IMG/VR virus record: IMGVR_UViG_3300025674_000143
Location: 1 to 36,964 of that record
Strand: one strand, 5' to 3'
DNA from: a virus
DNA length: 36,964 nt
Below the pieces are notes generated by a model. The model was not told where the DNA came from. It searched no databases and worked only from the letters and a program-made list of their open reading frames with translations. Made by a program: the position numbers and the translations under genes. Of this stretch, positions 6,970 through 13,150 are shown piece by piece (the stretch's first letter is position 1; each line of letters opens with the position of its first letter).

Positions 6970-7138
6970 TAGTGGATTTGAACCTTGGGAGGAAGAAACT
7001 AACAAGGTAATTGCTAGAGATCTCATTGAGAATATTGAAAAACTTCTAGGTGGTAAGGCACATTATTTCACCTGTTGCGACAAAAAAACTCAACACAAAA
7101 GAATCGTAATTGATTATGGACACAGCAGTAATCTATAG
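6962..7138 (+). CDS. Hypothetical protein, 58 aa
   Basis: GTG 6962 is preferred because GGAG (6953-6956) precedes it and it gives a short overlap with the previous stop; ATG 6947 would add five residues. The protein is acidic at the N terminus (DSGFEPWEEE) and carries adjacent cysteines (FTCCDKK). Family unknown. Confidence 0.6.
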   Translation: MTDSGFEPWEEETNKVIARDLIENIEKLLGGKAHYFTCCDKKTQHKRIVIDYGHSSNL

Positions 7139-7352
7139 TAATGGTAGTCAGGAGTGTGAGCGGATGTCCATGCTCCTTAAATCTATTGGTGGTGAGTTCC
7201 ACGAGTACTACTTGGGAAAAGACTTTAATGACGGTCAGTTCTTAGCTGAATTTGGTGACGAAGCAGAATACCCACAAGTTGCTATTGGAAACACTCACGT
7301 TGGTGGGATGAAAGATGCGCTGAGATATCTCGTTTGTAAAGAAATTATATAA
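7116..7352 (+). CDS. Glutaredoxin-like protein with altered active site
   Basis: A 78-residue thioredoxin-fold protein. YSNGSQECERMSMLL aligns with the active-site helix start of the 4411 glutaredoxin, so the first Cys of CxxC becomes Ser (SQEC) while the second Cys stays. EYPQVAIGNTHVGGMKDALRYL keeps the cis-Pro and the GG glutathione-binding motif. It may work as a noncanonical monothiol or regulatory glutaredoxin. It overlaps the previous gene by 23 nt. Confidence 0.75.
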   Translation: MDTAVIYSNGSQECERMSMLLKSIGGEFHEYYLGKDFNDGQFLAEFGDEAEYPQVAIGNTHVGGMKDALRYLVCKEII

Positions 7353-7376
7353 TTGTATAGCAAGTTACAAAAAAAC

Positions 7377-7405
7377 TTGACTAGATAGTACACAGGAGTT
7401 ATAAT
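7377..7405 (+). promoter_or_regulatory. Strong sigma70-type (early) promoter
   Basis: TTGACT (7377-7382) and TATAAT (7400-7405) with 17-nt spacing. The predicted start near 7412 leaves only about 13 nt of leader before the ATG at 7425, without a Shine-Dalgarno site. It starts the microgene cluster ending at the terminator at 8312. Confidence 0.88.
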
Positions 7406-7424
7406 ACTCCAGTACGTTCATCTC

Positions 7425-7625
7425 ATGCTCAGTATCCTACTGGCATTGACCCTTGCCCATCATGATGACGCTAATCCTTACGGGTGGCACATGTCTTGTG
7501 AAAGGTTCTTACAGAGACGAGTAGAAATCCAAGCAGATCCAAACCTTGATCTTCGGTCAAAGTTGAGTCTGATAGGGTATCTTAAGTCAAAAGTAGAAGG
7601 TCAGTGTGAAGGTACTTACACATGA
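7425..7625 (+). CDS. Small protein with hydrophobic N terminus, 66 aa
   Basis: It starts MLSILLALTLAHHDDANPYGW, which could be a short signal or membrane segment, though without basic residues it is weak. Two cysteines (residues 25 and 60) might form a disulfide if it is exported. It is the first gene after a strong early-type promoter, so it is probably made early in infection. Function unknown; host takeover is only an inference from position. Confidence 0.7.
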   Translation: MLSILLALTLAHHDDANPYGWHMSCERFLQRRVEIQADPNLDLRSKLSLIGYLKSKVEGQCEGTYT

Positions 7626-7650
7626 GACGCAAGTAAGTCGCGGAACGGAG
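7624..7650 (+). repeat. 27-nt imperfect repeat, copy 1
   Basis: GAGACGCAA, nine variable bases, then GGAACGGAG. The same design recurs at 7806-7832. Here it overlaps the stop of the 66-aa gene, and its GGAG serves as a likely ribosome binding site 10 nt before ATG 7661. It also contains a minimal ATG-AGA-CGC-AAG-TAA frame (7622-7636). Confidence 0.6.
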
Positions 7651-7660
7651 CGTTCATCCC

Positions 7661-7822
7661 ATGATTGATCTATTACTTTATTCGGGTATCGCCTGTGCAG
7701 ATGCTGATGCTATAATGCTTCGCATTCAAAAGCATGAGACTCTGAAAGCAGAGTGGAAACTCGAACTGGTAGAAACCATTAAGGATTCCACACCAGAATG
7801 TCCATGGGACGCAAACGACTGA
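7661..7822 (+). CDS. Conserved microprotein, 53 aa
   Basis: It begins MIDLLLYSGIACADADAIML, then a charged helix (RIQKHETLKAEWKLELVETI) and a short tail with a cysteine (STPECPWDAND). An N-terminal hydrophobic stretch ending near AxA could be a signal peptide. I recall similar ORFs in cyanomyoviruses. GGAG at 7647-7650 is the likely ribosome binding site. Function unknown. Confidence 0.65.
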   Translation: MIDLLLYSGIACADADAIMLRIQKHETLKAEWKLELVETIKDSTPECPWDAND

Positions 7823-7832
7823 AGGAACGGAG
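7806..7832 (+). repeat. 27-nt imperfect repeat, copy 2
   Basis: GGGACGCAA, nine bases, GGAACGGAG, matching 7624-7650 at both 9-nt ends. It again spans the stop codon of a microgene. Downstream, CTGC-GAAA-GCAG (7842-7853) forms a small hairpin with a GNRA-type loop. The next ATG (7889) is 57 nt away, so here it is not the ribosome binding site. Confidence 0.55.
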
Positions 7833-7888
7833 AAACGGATCCTGCGAAAGCAGAGAAGGTTAATTTCCATTCTTTTAGGTAACGACTA

Positions 7889-8053
7889 ATGAACACACTC
7901 AATCTCATCAAGAAGCAAATCGAAAAGGCAGCTGCACTGCATGATTCACAAATCGCTATGACATCCTATCGTGGTGTCAAGTGTGAAGTACATAAGTCTG
8001 GTAAGGAGTCTCACGGCACTTACTGCTATCGTGGTCGCACTTACGTTAAGTGA
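7889..8053 (+). CDS. DUF4278-like microprotein, 54 aa
   Basis: A small basic protein with two YRG motifs, SYRGVKCEV near residue 27 and CYRGRTYVK at the C terminus. Repeated YRGxxY units are the mark of DUF4278, a small cyanobacterial family with no known role. The N-terminal 20 residues form a likely helix (LIKKQIEKAAALHDSQ). Start chosen at ATG after an AGG site (7877-7879). Confidence 0.65.
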   Translation: MNTLNLIKKQIEKAAALHDSQIAMTSYRGVKCEVHKSGKESHGTYCYRGRTYVK

Positions 8054-8058
8054 TCGCC

Positions 8059-8154
8059 ATGGGAGCACTACAACTCACCGGGATCGTATCCCTAGGTTCT
8101 GTAGCATTCCTTTCTATTCTGTACGGTGAACTGAAGCTTCTGTACAAAAACTAG
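8059..8154 (+). CDS. Single-pass membrane microprotein, 31 aa
   Basis: Nearly the whole product is one hydrophobic helix (LQLTGIVSLGSVAFLSILYG) followed by a short basic tail (ELKLLYKN). It lies 5 nt after the previous stop, and its own stop overlaps the AGGAG site of the next gene. It resembles the tiny photosystem- or envelope-associated membrane peptides, but no specific family is recognised. Confidence 0.6.
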   Translation: MGALQLTGIVSLGSVAFLSILYGELKLLYKN

Positions 8155-8161
8155 GAGAAAA

Positions 8162-8323
8162 ATGCTGAAGATCAAAATTGAATATGATCTTCCAGTGTTT
8201 GATTCTGAAATTCACGATCCCGATAAAGTTTTTAGACTTATGACGTATCGTGGTGTAACGTATGCCAAATGGGTTTATTTAAAATCTAGAGGCATACAAA
8301 ACTGGAACGTTAGAGAGGGTTAA
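8162..8323 (+). CDS. DUF4278-like microprotein, 53 aa
   Basis: It carries one YRG unit, MTYRGVTYAKWVYLKSRG, near residues 27-44, after an acidic N-terminal half. This pairs it with the 7889 gene. AGGAG (8153-8157) lies 4 nt before the ATG. Its stop codon is inside the stem-loop of the terminator at 8312. Confidence 0.65.
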   Translation: MLKIKIEYDLPVFDSEIHDPDKVFRLMTYRGVTYAKWVYLKSRGIQNWNVREG

Positions 8324-8340
8324 CAACCCTCTCTTTTTTT
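8312..8340 (+). terminator. Rho-independent terminator ending the microgene cluster
   Basis: GAGAGGGTT (8313-8321) pairs perfectly with AACCCTCTC (8325-8333) around a 3-nt loop, with one further A-T pair, then seven T residues. The stem includes the last codons and stop of the 53-aa gene. Confidence 0.93.
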
Positions 8341-8388
8341 GTACTTTTGTATTAAAGATAACAAACTTAGTTAATTTGTGTGTCTTTC

Positions 8389-8417
8389 ATGACAATTTTC
8401 CTAGATAGTGGTAGAAT
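8389..8417 (+). promoter_or_regulatory. Sigma70-type promoter
   Basis: ATGACA (8389-8394) and TAGAAT (8412-8417), 17 nt apart, in the noncoding stretch 8341-8488. The leader to ATG 8489 would be about 65 nt and includes a GGAG site. Each box differs from consensus by one base. Confidence 0.65.
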
Positions 8418-8488
8418 TAGGAAGTAAACAAAGTGATCTGAAATTGCTCCACATTATGACTTGAACACCTTTATCCTTGGAGATTATC

Positions 8489-8671
8489 ATGCATAATCTT
8501 ATGTCGTATAATCAATTAGCAGGTTGGAAACAAAGTATTGCTAGACTAAATCGAACTCTAGATCGTAACATGGAAGAATCTGATGCGATTAATGATTATT
8601 ACAACTGCTTAATTGAATGTAATGATTCTCAGGCGACTTGTAAACGAATATGCAGGAGGATATTAAACTAG
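8489..8671 (+). CDS. Hypothetical protein, 60 aa
   Basis: A small protein beginning MHNLMSYNQLAGWKQSIARL and ending with a four-cysteine arrangement (YYNCLIECNDSQATCKRICRRILN), spacing C-x3-C-x6-C-x3-C. That pattern is typical of paired CX3C helices, as in small helical-hairpin disulfide proteins, or a metal site. GGAG (8479-8482) precedes the ATG. It is a single-gene unit between a promoter and a terminator. Confidence 0.7.
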   Translation: MHNLMSYNQLAGWKQSIARLNRTLDRNMEESDAINDYYNCLIECNDSQATCKRICRRILN

Positions 8672-8678
8672 TCATTTT

Positions 8679-8704
8679 GAGGGGTTGACTACCCCTCTTT
8701 TTTT
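8679..8704 (+). terminator. Rho-independent terminator with promoter -35 in its loop
   Basis: GAGGGGT (8679-8685) pairs with ACCCCTC (8691-8697), loop TGACT, then seven T residues. The bases TTGACT (8685-8690) at the stem top and loop are also a promoter -35 box. Confidence 0.92.
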
Positions 8705-8713
8705 GCGTATAAT
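8685..8713 (+). promoter_or_regulatory. Sigma70-type promoter nested in a terminator
   Basis: TTGACT (8685-8690) and TATAAT (8708-8713) with 17-nt spacing. The -35 box lies in the terminator hairpin top and the spacer contains the T tract. Start near 8720 leaves about 16 nt before ATG 8736, with no Shine-Dalgarno site. Confidence 0.85.
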
Positions 8714-8735
8714 TAGACATGAATACTTTTTGTTT

Positions 8736-8903
8736 ATGGATCGCGAGAAACTTAAACTGATTGTTCGCAATCTGGAATCACTGGTGGATGCATTGAAATC
8801 AGAGGTTCATTCGGATGTGAGTGCATACTCTTATGAGCAAATTGCACCACACATTCAAGATTATGATGAAATCTTTGAAGACGACGACGGATACCCAGAC
8901 TAA
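8736..8903 (+). CDS. Hypothetical acidic protein, 55 aa
   Basis: A helical N terminus (REKLKLIVRNLESLVDALKSEV) and a strongly acidic tail (YDEIFEDDDGYPD). The ATG at 8736 is chosen from the promoter position. Its stop is followed 4 nt later by thyX, so it is the first gene of the thyX transcript. I recall related small cyanophage ORFs but no function. Confidence 0.7.
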   Translation: MDREKLKLIVRNLESLVDALKSEVHSDVSAYSYEQIAPHIQDYDEIFEDDDGYPD

Positions 8904-8907
8904 ATCT

Positions 8908-9543
8908 ATGGCAGTAAGACTGATTAGCGTTACCCCAGACGCAGAAAAAACTATGGGGTATGTTGCCCGTGTTTCAAACCCCGCAAACCAAGAGAATCCT
9001 AACGTTGCAGGTCTTCTCAAGTATTGTGCGAAACATGACCACTGGAGCGTCTTTGAGCAGGCATTCATGACGCTTGAGATCGAGACTACTCGTGGCATCG
9101 CGGCTCAAATCCTGAGGCACCGTTCGTTCACATATCAAGAGTTTTCCCAACGGTATGCCGACAGTTCTATGTTGGCAGATACAATCCCTTTACCTGAACT
9201 ACGTCGTCAGGATACAAAGAATCGACAGAACTCTATCGATGATATTGATCCTTTCACAAGGCAAGAGTTTCAGATCAAGATGCAACAGCACTTCGCTGCT
9301 GGCATGAAACTCTACAAAGAGATGCTTGACGCTGAAATCGCAAAGGAGTGTGCTCGTTTTGTACTTCCTCTTGCCGTTCCAACAAAAATCTACATGTCCG
9401 GTTCAGTCAGATCATGGCTGCACTACATAAACTTGAGGTCTGCTAACGGAACTCAAAAAGAACACATGGAAATCGCTGAAGAATGTAAGAAAATCTTCAT
9501 CGAACAATTCCCAACCGTATCCGAAGCAATGGAGTGGTGCTAA
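8908..9543 (+). CDS. thyX: Flavin-dependent thymidylate synthase
   Basis: A 211-residue ThyX, converting dUMP to dTMP with FAD, NADPH and methylene-tetrahydrofolate. The family motif RHRx7Sx(R) appears as RHRSFTYQEFSQRY at residues 70-83. The C-terminal substrate-binding part includes YMSGSVRSWLHYINLR and a conserved Gln/His stretch. Length is normal. The start follows the preceding stop closely and no ribosome binding site stands out. It supplies dTMP for phage DNA synthesis. Confidence 0.97.
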   Translation: MAVRLISVTPDAEKTMGYVARVSNPANQENPNVAGLLKYCAKHDHWSVFEQAFMTLEIETTRGIAAQILRHRSFTYQEFSQRYADSSMLADTIPLPELRRQDTKNRQNSIDDIDPFTRQEFQIKMQQHFAAGMKLYKEMLDAEIAKECARFVLPLAVPTKIYMSGSVRSWLHYINLRSANGTQKEHMEIAEECKKIFIEQFPTVSEAMEWC

Positions 9544-9788
9544 TGCCAACTTATCCCGTAAAAAACTTAAAGACTGGAGAGACTGATACTCTCTACATGA
9601 CCATGACTCAATACTCTGAGTGGAAAGAAGCAAATCCTGATTGGGACAAAGACTGGAGCAAGGGTTGTGCTGGCGTTGGTGAAGTTGGTGAGTGGCAAGA
9701 GAAACTTGTGAAGAAGAATCCTGGTTGGAATGAAGTTCTTCGCAAAGCATCCAAGGCACCTGGCGCAACAGTTAAACCATTCTCATAA
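9543..9788 (+). CDS. Conserved cyanophage hypothetical protein, 81 aa
   Basis: It begins MPTYPVKNLKTGETDTLYMT and has EWKEANPDWDKDWSKG and a lysine-rich tail (NPGWNEVLRKASKAPGATVK). The first 40 residues resemble small zinc-ribbon FmdB-type phage proteins, but the usual cysteine pairs are missing; only one Cys remains. It overlaps the thyX stop (TAATG) and the next start in the same way. I recall it as conserved in cyanomyoviruses. Confidence 0.75.
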   Translation: MPTYPVKNLKTGETDTLYMTMTQYSEWKEANPDWDKDWSKGCAGVGEVGEWQEKLVKKNPGWNEVLRKASKAPGATVKPFS

Positions 9789-10324
9789 TGTATGAACACG
9801 TAGCAGATCTTCTAGACTCTGGAGAAATTGTTGCAATTTTTCAGGGAAGAATTGAAGCAGGACCCAGAGCTCTGGGAAATAGATCTATTCTTTATGATCC
9901 CAGAAGAAATGATGGAGAACGTATCAATAACATAAAGGGTAGAGAACCTTGGAGACCATTTGCTGCCTCTGTCATGTTAGAACATGCAAGAGATTGGTTT
10001 GACATGGCAACTCTCAAAGAGTCTCCTTACATGATGTACTCTATCCCCGTTAGAGATGAGGTTAAAGATCGTATACCCATTGTGGTAAGTGCTGATGGTA
10101 CATGTAGAATTCAAACAGTTACCAAGCAGCAGAATTACCACTATTACAATTTGATCAAGGCTTTCTACTCAAAAACTGGTGTCCCAATGGTGTTCAATAC
10201 TTCATTTAATCTTGCTGGTGAAGTGATTGTGCATACACTAGATCATGCAATTGATACGTTAAGTCGGTGTCAAATCAAGTACTTGTACCTTCCAGATAAG
10301 AATGAATTAAGATGTATATCTTAG
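9788..10324 (+). CDS. Carbamoyltransferase, C-terminal domain as separate protein
   Basis: A 178-residue product matching only the C-terminal domain of NodU/CmcH/TobZ-type O-carbamoyltransferases. It has GRIEAGPRALGNRSILYDPR near residues 20-39 and MVFNTSFNLAGEVIVHT near residues 137-153. The N-terminal Kae1-like domain is in the next gene, which overlaps it by 13 nt. The order is thus reversed relative to a normal single-chain enzyme. The two proteins probably assemble into one enzyme carbamoylating a sugar or other hydroxyl group. The start overlaps the previous stop. Confidence 0.85.
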   Translation: MYEHVADLLDSGEIVAIFQGRIEAGPRALGNRSILYDPRRNDGERINNIKGREPWRPFAASVMLEHARDWFDMATLKESPYMMYSIPVRDEVKDRIPIVVSADGTCRIQTVTKQQNYHYYNLIKAFYSKTGVPMVFNTSFNLAGEVIVHTLDHAIDTLSRCQIKYLYLPDKNELRCIS

Positions 10325-11337
10325 GAATTAACATTTCACATCACCCCTCAGTTGCTCTTCTTAAAGATGGTGAAGTAGTTTACTATTTGGAAGATGATAG
10401 ATGGAATAGAAAAAAGGAAGAAGAGTGGAGTGTCCCTATCATGTATGTGGGGGCACCTGCTTCTAGGTTTCAATCTTTGGAGGATATTAAAAGTTATACC
10501 AATCATGTTGATCATATAATTTTTGCTTCAGACGTAAATTTTTATCATGACAAGCAACTAATTGGTGGAATTTTAACCAAGTTAGATGAAATAAATCTTT
10601 CTTTTGATAAACTTCATTATTATCATGAACATCATTTGTATCATGCTTGTGGAGCATTCTATGCAACTGATTTTGATGAGGCAGCTGCATTAGTCATGGA
10701 TGGTGGTGGAGCAGATCTTATGGGTCACAAAGAATGTGAGTCTATGTATTATTTTAAAGATACTAAGTATGAAGTAGTCAAAAAAGTATATGGTAGCAAG
10801 TGCCAATTGGAGCACGAGCATAGATATACGATAAATGATGAGAAAATAATTTTAACTCCAAATATGAGTTGTGGAAGTGTATATGGGAGAGTTACTGATC
10901 GAATTAGGTTTGGTTCTCAACCAGGAAAAACTATGGGACTAGCGTCTTTCGGTGAATTAGATGATGATTCCGAATGGTTTCCCAACGGTTGTCAAGATGT
11001 TCAAGCAGTGAAGAAGTCTATAGAAAATAGAACCTCTGACAAAAATCTTGCCAAAAAGGCTCAGGAAGAAACAAAGAAGCATACAATCAATTTGATTGGT
11101 GAGTTGTTAGAAAAAACTGGAGCAAAAAATCTAGTTTTATCTGGTGGATATTTTCTAAACTGTACAAATAACTTCGAATATGTTAAAGTGTTCCCACAGA
11201 TCAATTTTTATGTTGATCCCATGGCACACGATGGTGGCACGTCAATTGGTGCCATCAAATACATTTGGCATCATGTTCTAAATAAGACACAAAGGCATTC
11301 GCTGCAATCTTTGTATCTTGGTCCTAATCTAAACTGA
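10312..11337 (+). CDS. Carbamoyltransferase, N-terminal domain as separate protein
   Basis: A 341-residue product matching the N-terminal domain of O-carbamoyltransferases. ILGINISHHPSVALLKDGEV opens the fold. HEHHLYHACGAFYATDFDEAA is the metal/ATP-binding HHxxH-type segment and LVMDGGG follows. GKTMGLASFGE, LVLSGGYFLNCTNN and DPMAHDGGTSIGAI complete the Kae1-like ATP site. It ends where a usual enzyme would continue into the C-terminal domain, which lies in the upstream gene. Codons are A/T-richer than thyX. Confidence 0.87.
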   Translation: MYILGINISHHPSVALLKDGEVVYYLEDDRWNRKKEEEWSVPIMYVGAPASRFQSLEDIKSYTNHVDHIIFASDVNFYHDKQLIGGILTKLDEINLSFDKLHYYHEHHLYHACGAFYATDFDEAAALVMDGGGADLMGHKECESMYYFKDTKYEVVKKVYGSKCQLEHEHRYTINDEKIILTPNMSCGSVYGRVTDRIRFGSQPGKTMGLASFGELDDDSEWFPNGCQDVQAVKKSIENRTSDKNLAKKAQEETKKHTINLIGELLEKTGAKNLVLSGGYFLNCTNNFEYVKVFPQINFYVDPMAHDGGTSIGAIKYIWHHVLNKTQRHSLQSLYLGPNLN

Positions 11338-11345
11338 CAAAATCT

Positions 11346-12104
11346 ATGGCAAGAGGAAGAGGTCGTAAAAATAGTGATAACTTGGTCGGTATCACTACTA
11401 GGGCGATGAGAAAGAACAAGAAAGCAATTAACCAAGACTTTCTTTTAGAGATTGATCCTCTCACTGACAATCAAGAGTTGTTGTATGATGCATATGATGA
11501 AGGTAAAAACATCGTTGCATATGGTGCTGCTGGAACAGGTAAAACTTTCATTACTCTTTGGAATGCACTCAAAGATGTTTTGAATGAGAATACTCCTTAC
11601 GAAAAGATTTACATCGTAAGATCTCTGGTTGCAACTAGAGAGATTGGTTTCCTCCCCGGTGACCATGAAGATAAGTCTTCTTTGTATCAGATTCCCTACA
11701 AGAACATGGTAAAATACATGTTCCAGATGGCAACTGACACAGACTTTGAAATGCTCTATGGTAATCTCAAAGCCCAGGGTACGATCAGTTTCTGGTCTAC
11801 ATCATTCATCCGTGGAACCACTCTCGATAATTGTATTATTATCATTGACGAGTTCCAGAACTTGAATTTCCACGAACTTGATAGTATCATTACTCGTGTT
11901 GGTGAAAATACTAAGATCATGTTCTGTGGTGATGCAACTCAGACTGACCTTCAAAAGACTAACGAAAAGAATGGTATTGTAGACTTCATGCGTATCATTA
12001 ATCAGATGCCTTCTTTCTCTACCATCGAGTTTGGTCTTGAGGATATTGTAAGATCTGGTCTCTGTAAAGAATACTTGATTGCAAAAGCAGAACTTGGATT
12101 ATGA
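11346..12104 (+). CDS. phoH: PhoH-like P-loop ATPase
   Basis: A 252-residue PhoH-type protein. Walker A GAAGTGKT is at residues 60-67, Walker B IIIIDEFQN has its acidic pair at 168-169, and ITRVGENTKIMFCGDATQTDL is typical of the superfamily-1-like core. The N-terminal 35 residues are basic. PhoH is very common in marine phages and was linked to phosphate stress; its function in phage is unresolved, with RNA-related activity suggested. Its stop overlaps the nuclease start (ATGA). Confidence 0.94.
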   Translation: MARGRGRKNSDNLVGITTRAMRKNKKAINQDFLLEIDPLTDNQELLYDAYDEGKNIVAYGAAGTGKTFITLWNALKDVLNENTPYEKIYIVRSLVATREIGFLPGDHEDKSSLYQIPYKNMVKYMFQMATDTDFEMLYGNLKAQGTISFWSTSFIRGTTLDNCIIIIDEFQNLNFHELDSIITRVGENTKIMFCGDATQTDLQKTNEKNGIVDFMRIINQMPSFSTIEFGLEDIVRSGLCKEYLIAKAELGL

Positions 12105-12778
12105 CCTTTGATCATGTTGATGTGAGTCTCCCCTCTCTTGAGCGGGAGACAATTGATGGAGTTAGATACTATAAAGTTCCTGACGAAGATGACATTCTAA
12201 AACTGGTATCGATCACTTCGATCACCAGTCATTATAATAAAGAAATCTTTGTTAAGTGGCGTAAGAGAGTTGGTGTAGAGGAAGCAGATCGGATTACCCG
12301 TAAGGCAACAAGCCGTGGGACCGATATGCACACTCTTACTGAGCATTATCTAAAGAACGAACAACTTCCTCAGGTACAACCAATATCTGATCATCTTTTT
12401 CGTATTTGTAAAAAGGATTTAAATCGTATAAATAATATTTGTGCTTTAGAAGGTGCCCTGTATAGCAAGTATTTGGGAATTGCAGGCACTGTTGATTGTA
12501 TAGCGGAATTCGATGGTGAACTTGCCATCATCGACTTTAAGACTTCCAAGAAACCAAAACCAAGAGACTGGATCGATCACTATTTTGTCCAGTGCTGTGC
12601 ATATGCATGTATGTTACATGAATTGACTGGTATTTCAGTCAAGAAGTTTGTTATTATCATGGCATGTGAGAATGGGGAGTCTGTAGTCTACGAAGAGCGA
12701 GACAAGCAAAAATATATTCGCCTTTTAACTCAGTACATTAAAAAATTCGTGAGTGACAAACTTGCGGAAGTTGCTTAA
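12101..12778 (+). CDS. PD-(D/E)XK nuclease, RecB/Cas4-like exonuclease
   Basis: A 225-residue nuclease. Motif GTVDCIAEFDGELAIIDFKTSK at residues 129-150 gives the catalytic Asp132 and D145-F-K147. A following QCCAYA helix at 164-169 matches the QxxxY-type motif of RecB-family nucleases, and RGTDMHTLTEHYL (72-84) matches motif I. It may trim DNA ends or degrade host DNA. It overlaps phoH by 4 nt. A perfect TATAAATA occurs inside it at 12427. Confidence 0.85.
   Translation: MTFDHVDVSLPSLERETIDGVRYYKVPDEDDILKLVSITSITSHYNKEIFVKWRKRVGVEEADRITRKATSRGTDMHTLTEHYLKNEQLPQVQPISDHLFRICKKDLNRINNICALEGALYSKYLGIAGTVDCIAEFDGELAIIDFKTSKKPKPRDWIDHYFVQCCAYACMLHELTGISVKKFVIIMACENGESVVYEERDKQKYIRLLTQYIKKFVSDKLAEVA
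12427..12434 (+). promoter_or_regulatory. Internal perfect TATAAATA
   Basis: An exact T4 late box inside the nuclease gene, 404 nt upstream of gp33. It could give late expression of gp33, gp59 and gp32, but the codon context (Arg-Ile-Asn-Asn) makes chance likely. Confidence 0.25.
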
Positions 12779-12790
12779 TTGTACTATAAT
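12762..12790 (+). promoter_or_regulatory. Probable sigma70-type promoter for gp33
   Basis: TATAAT (12785-12790) is perfect; the matching -35, TTGCGG (12762-12767), keeps only TTG but is at exactly 17 nt. It overlaps the end of the nuclease gene, and the leader to ATG 12838 would be about 41 nt. Confidence 0.55.
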
Positions 12791-12837
12791 GAATTCACTT
12801 GAGAGAAAAACCATTGTACGTAACTGTCTTAGGTCAC

Positions 12838-13095
12838 ATGGAAAAAGAACTAGAAAAGGTCATTGAGAACAAATTCTTTTGTCCATCTCGATTCGCTCAA
12901 GAGATTGAAGTGCTTGTTCGTGATAACAAGGAGATGAATTATATCGATGCCATCGTGTTCTTCTGTGAGCATAACAATATTGATATTGAGAGTGTACCTA
13001 AACTGATCTCCAAACCTTTGAAGGAGAAGATCAAGTACGAAGCAATGGAACTAAACTTCCTTAAGCGCACCAGCCGTGCCAAATTGGTCTTTTGA
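12838..13095 (+). CDS. 33: Late transcription co-activator gp33
   Basis: An 85-residue protein with the pattern of T4-like gp33: FCPSRFAQEIEVLV, then NYIDAIVFFCEHNNIDIESV and LKEKIKYEAMELNFLKR. Gp33 bridges the sliding clamp gp45 and host RNA polymerase flap for late-promoter transcription, with gp55. T4 gp33 is 112 residues, so this one is short. The linkage to gp59 and gp32 matches the T4 33-59-32 gene order. An upstream TTG (12799) could extend it. Its stop lies inside the repeat. Confidence 0.8.
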   Translation: MEKELEKVIENKFFCPSRFAQEIEVLVRDNKEMNYIDAIVFFCEHNNIDIESVPKLISKPLKEKIKYEAMELNFLKRTSRAKLVF

Positions 13096-13150
13096 TTCCA
13101 AAAAAGGTCGGAAAAAAATTCCCCAAAATTTTTGACCCTTTTACTTTTTT
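13091..13150 (+). repeat. 60-nt structured intergenic repeat, copy 2
   Basis: Copy of 4347-4406: the first 32 nt are identical. The 28-nt second half starts CC where copy 1 has GGC, and has TTTTTGACCC where copy 1 has TTTTGACCCC. It spans the gp33 stop codon and ends at the base before the gp59 ATG. The AAAAGGTC/GACCCTTTT arms are kept despite base changes, which hints at a conserved RNA fold. Confidence 0.85.

Noticed and set aside
8389-8427. 12-codon ORF in the 8341-8488 gap
   Set aside because: It overlaps the promoter boxes, has no ribosome binding site and is too short to support.
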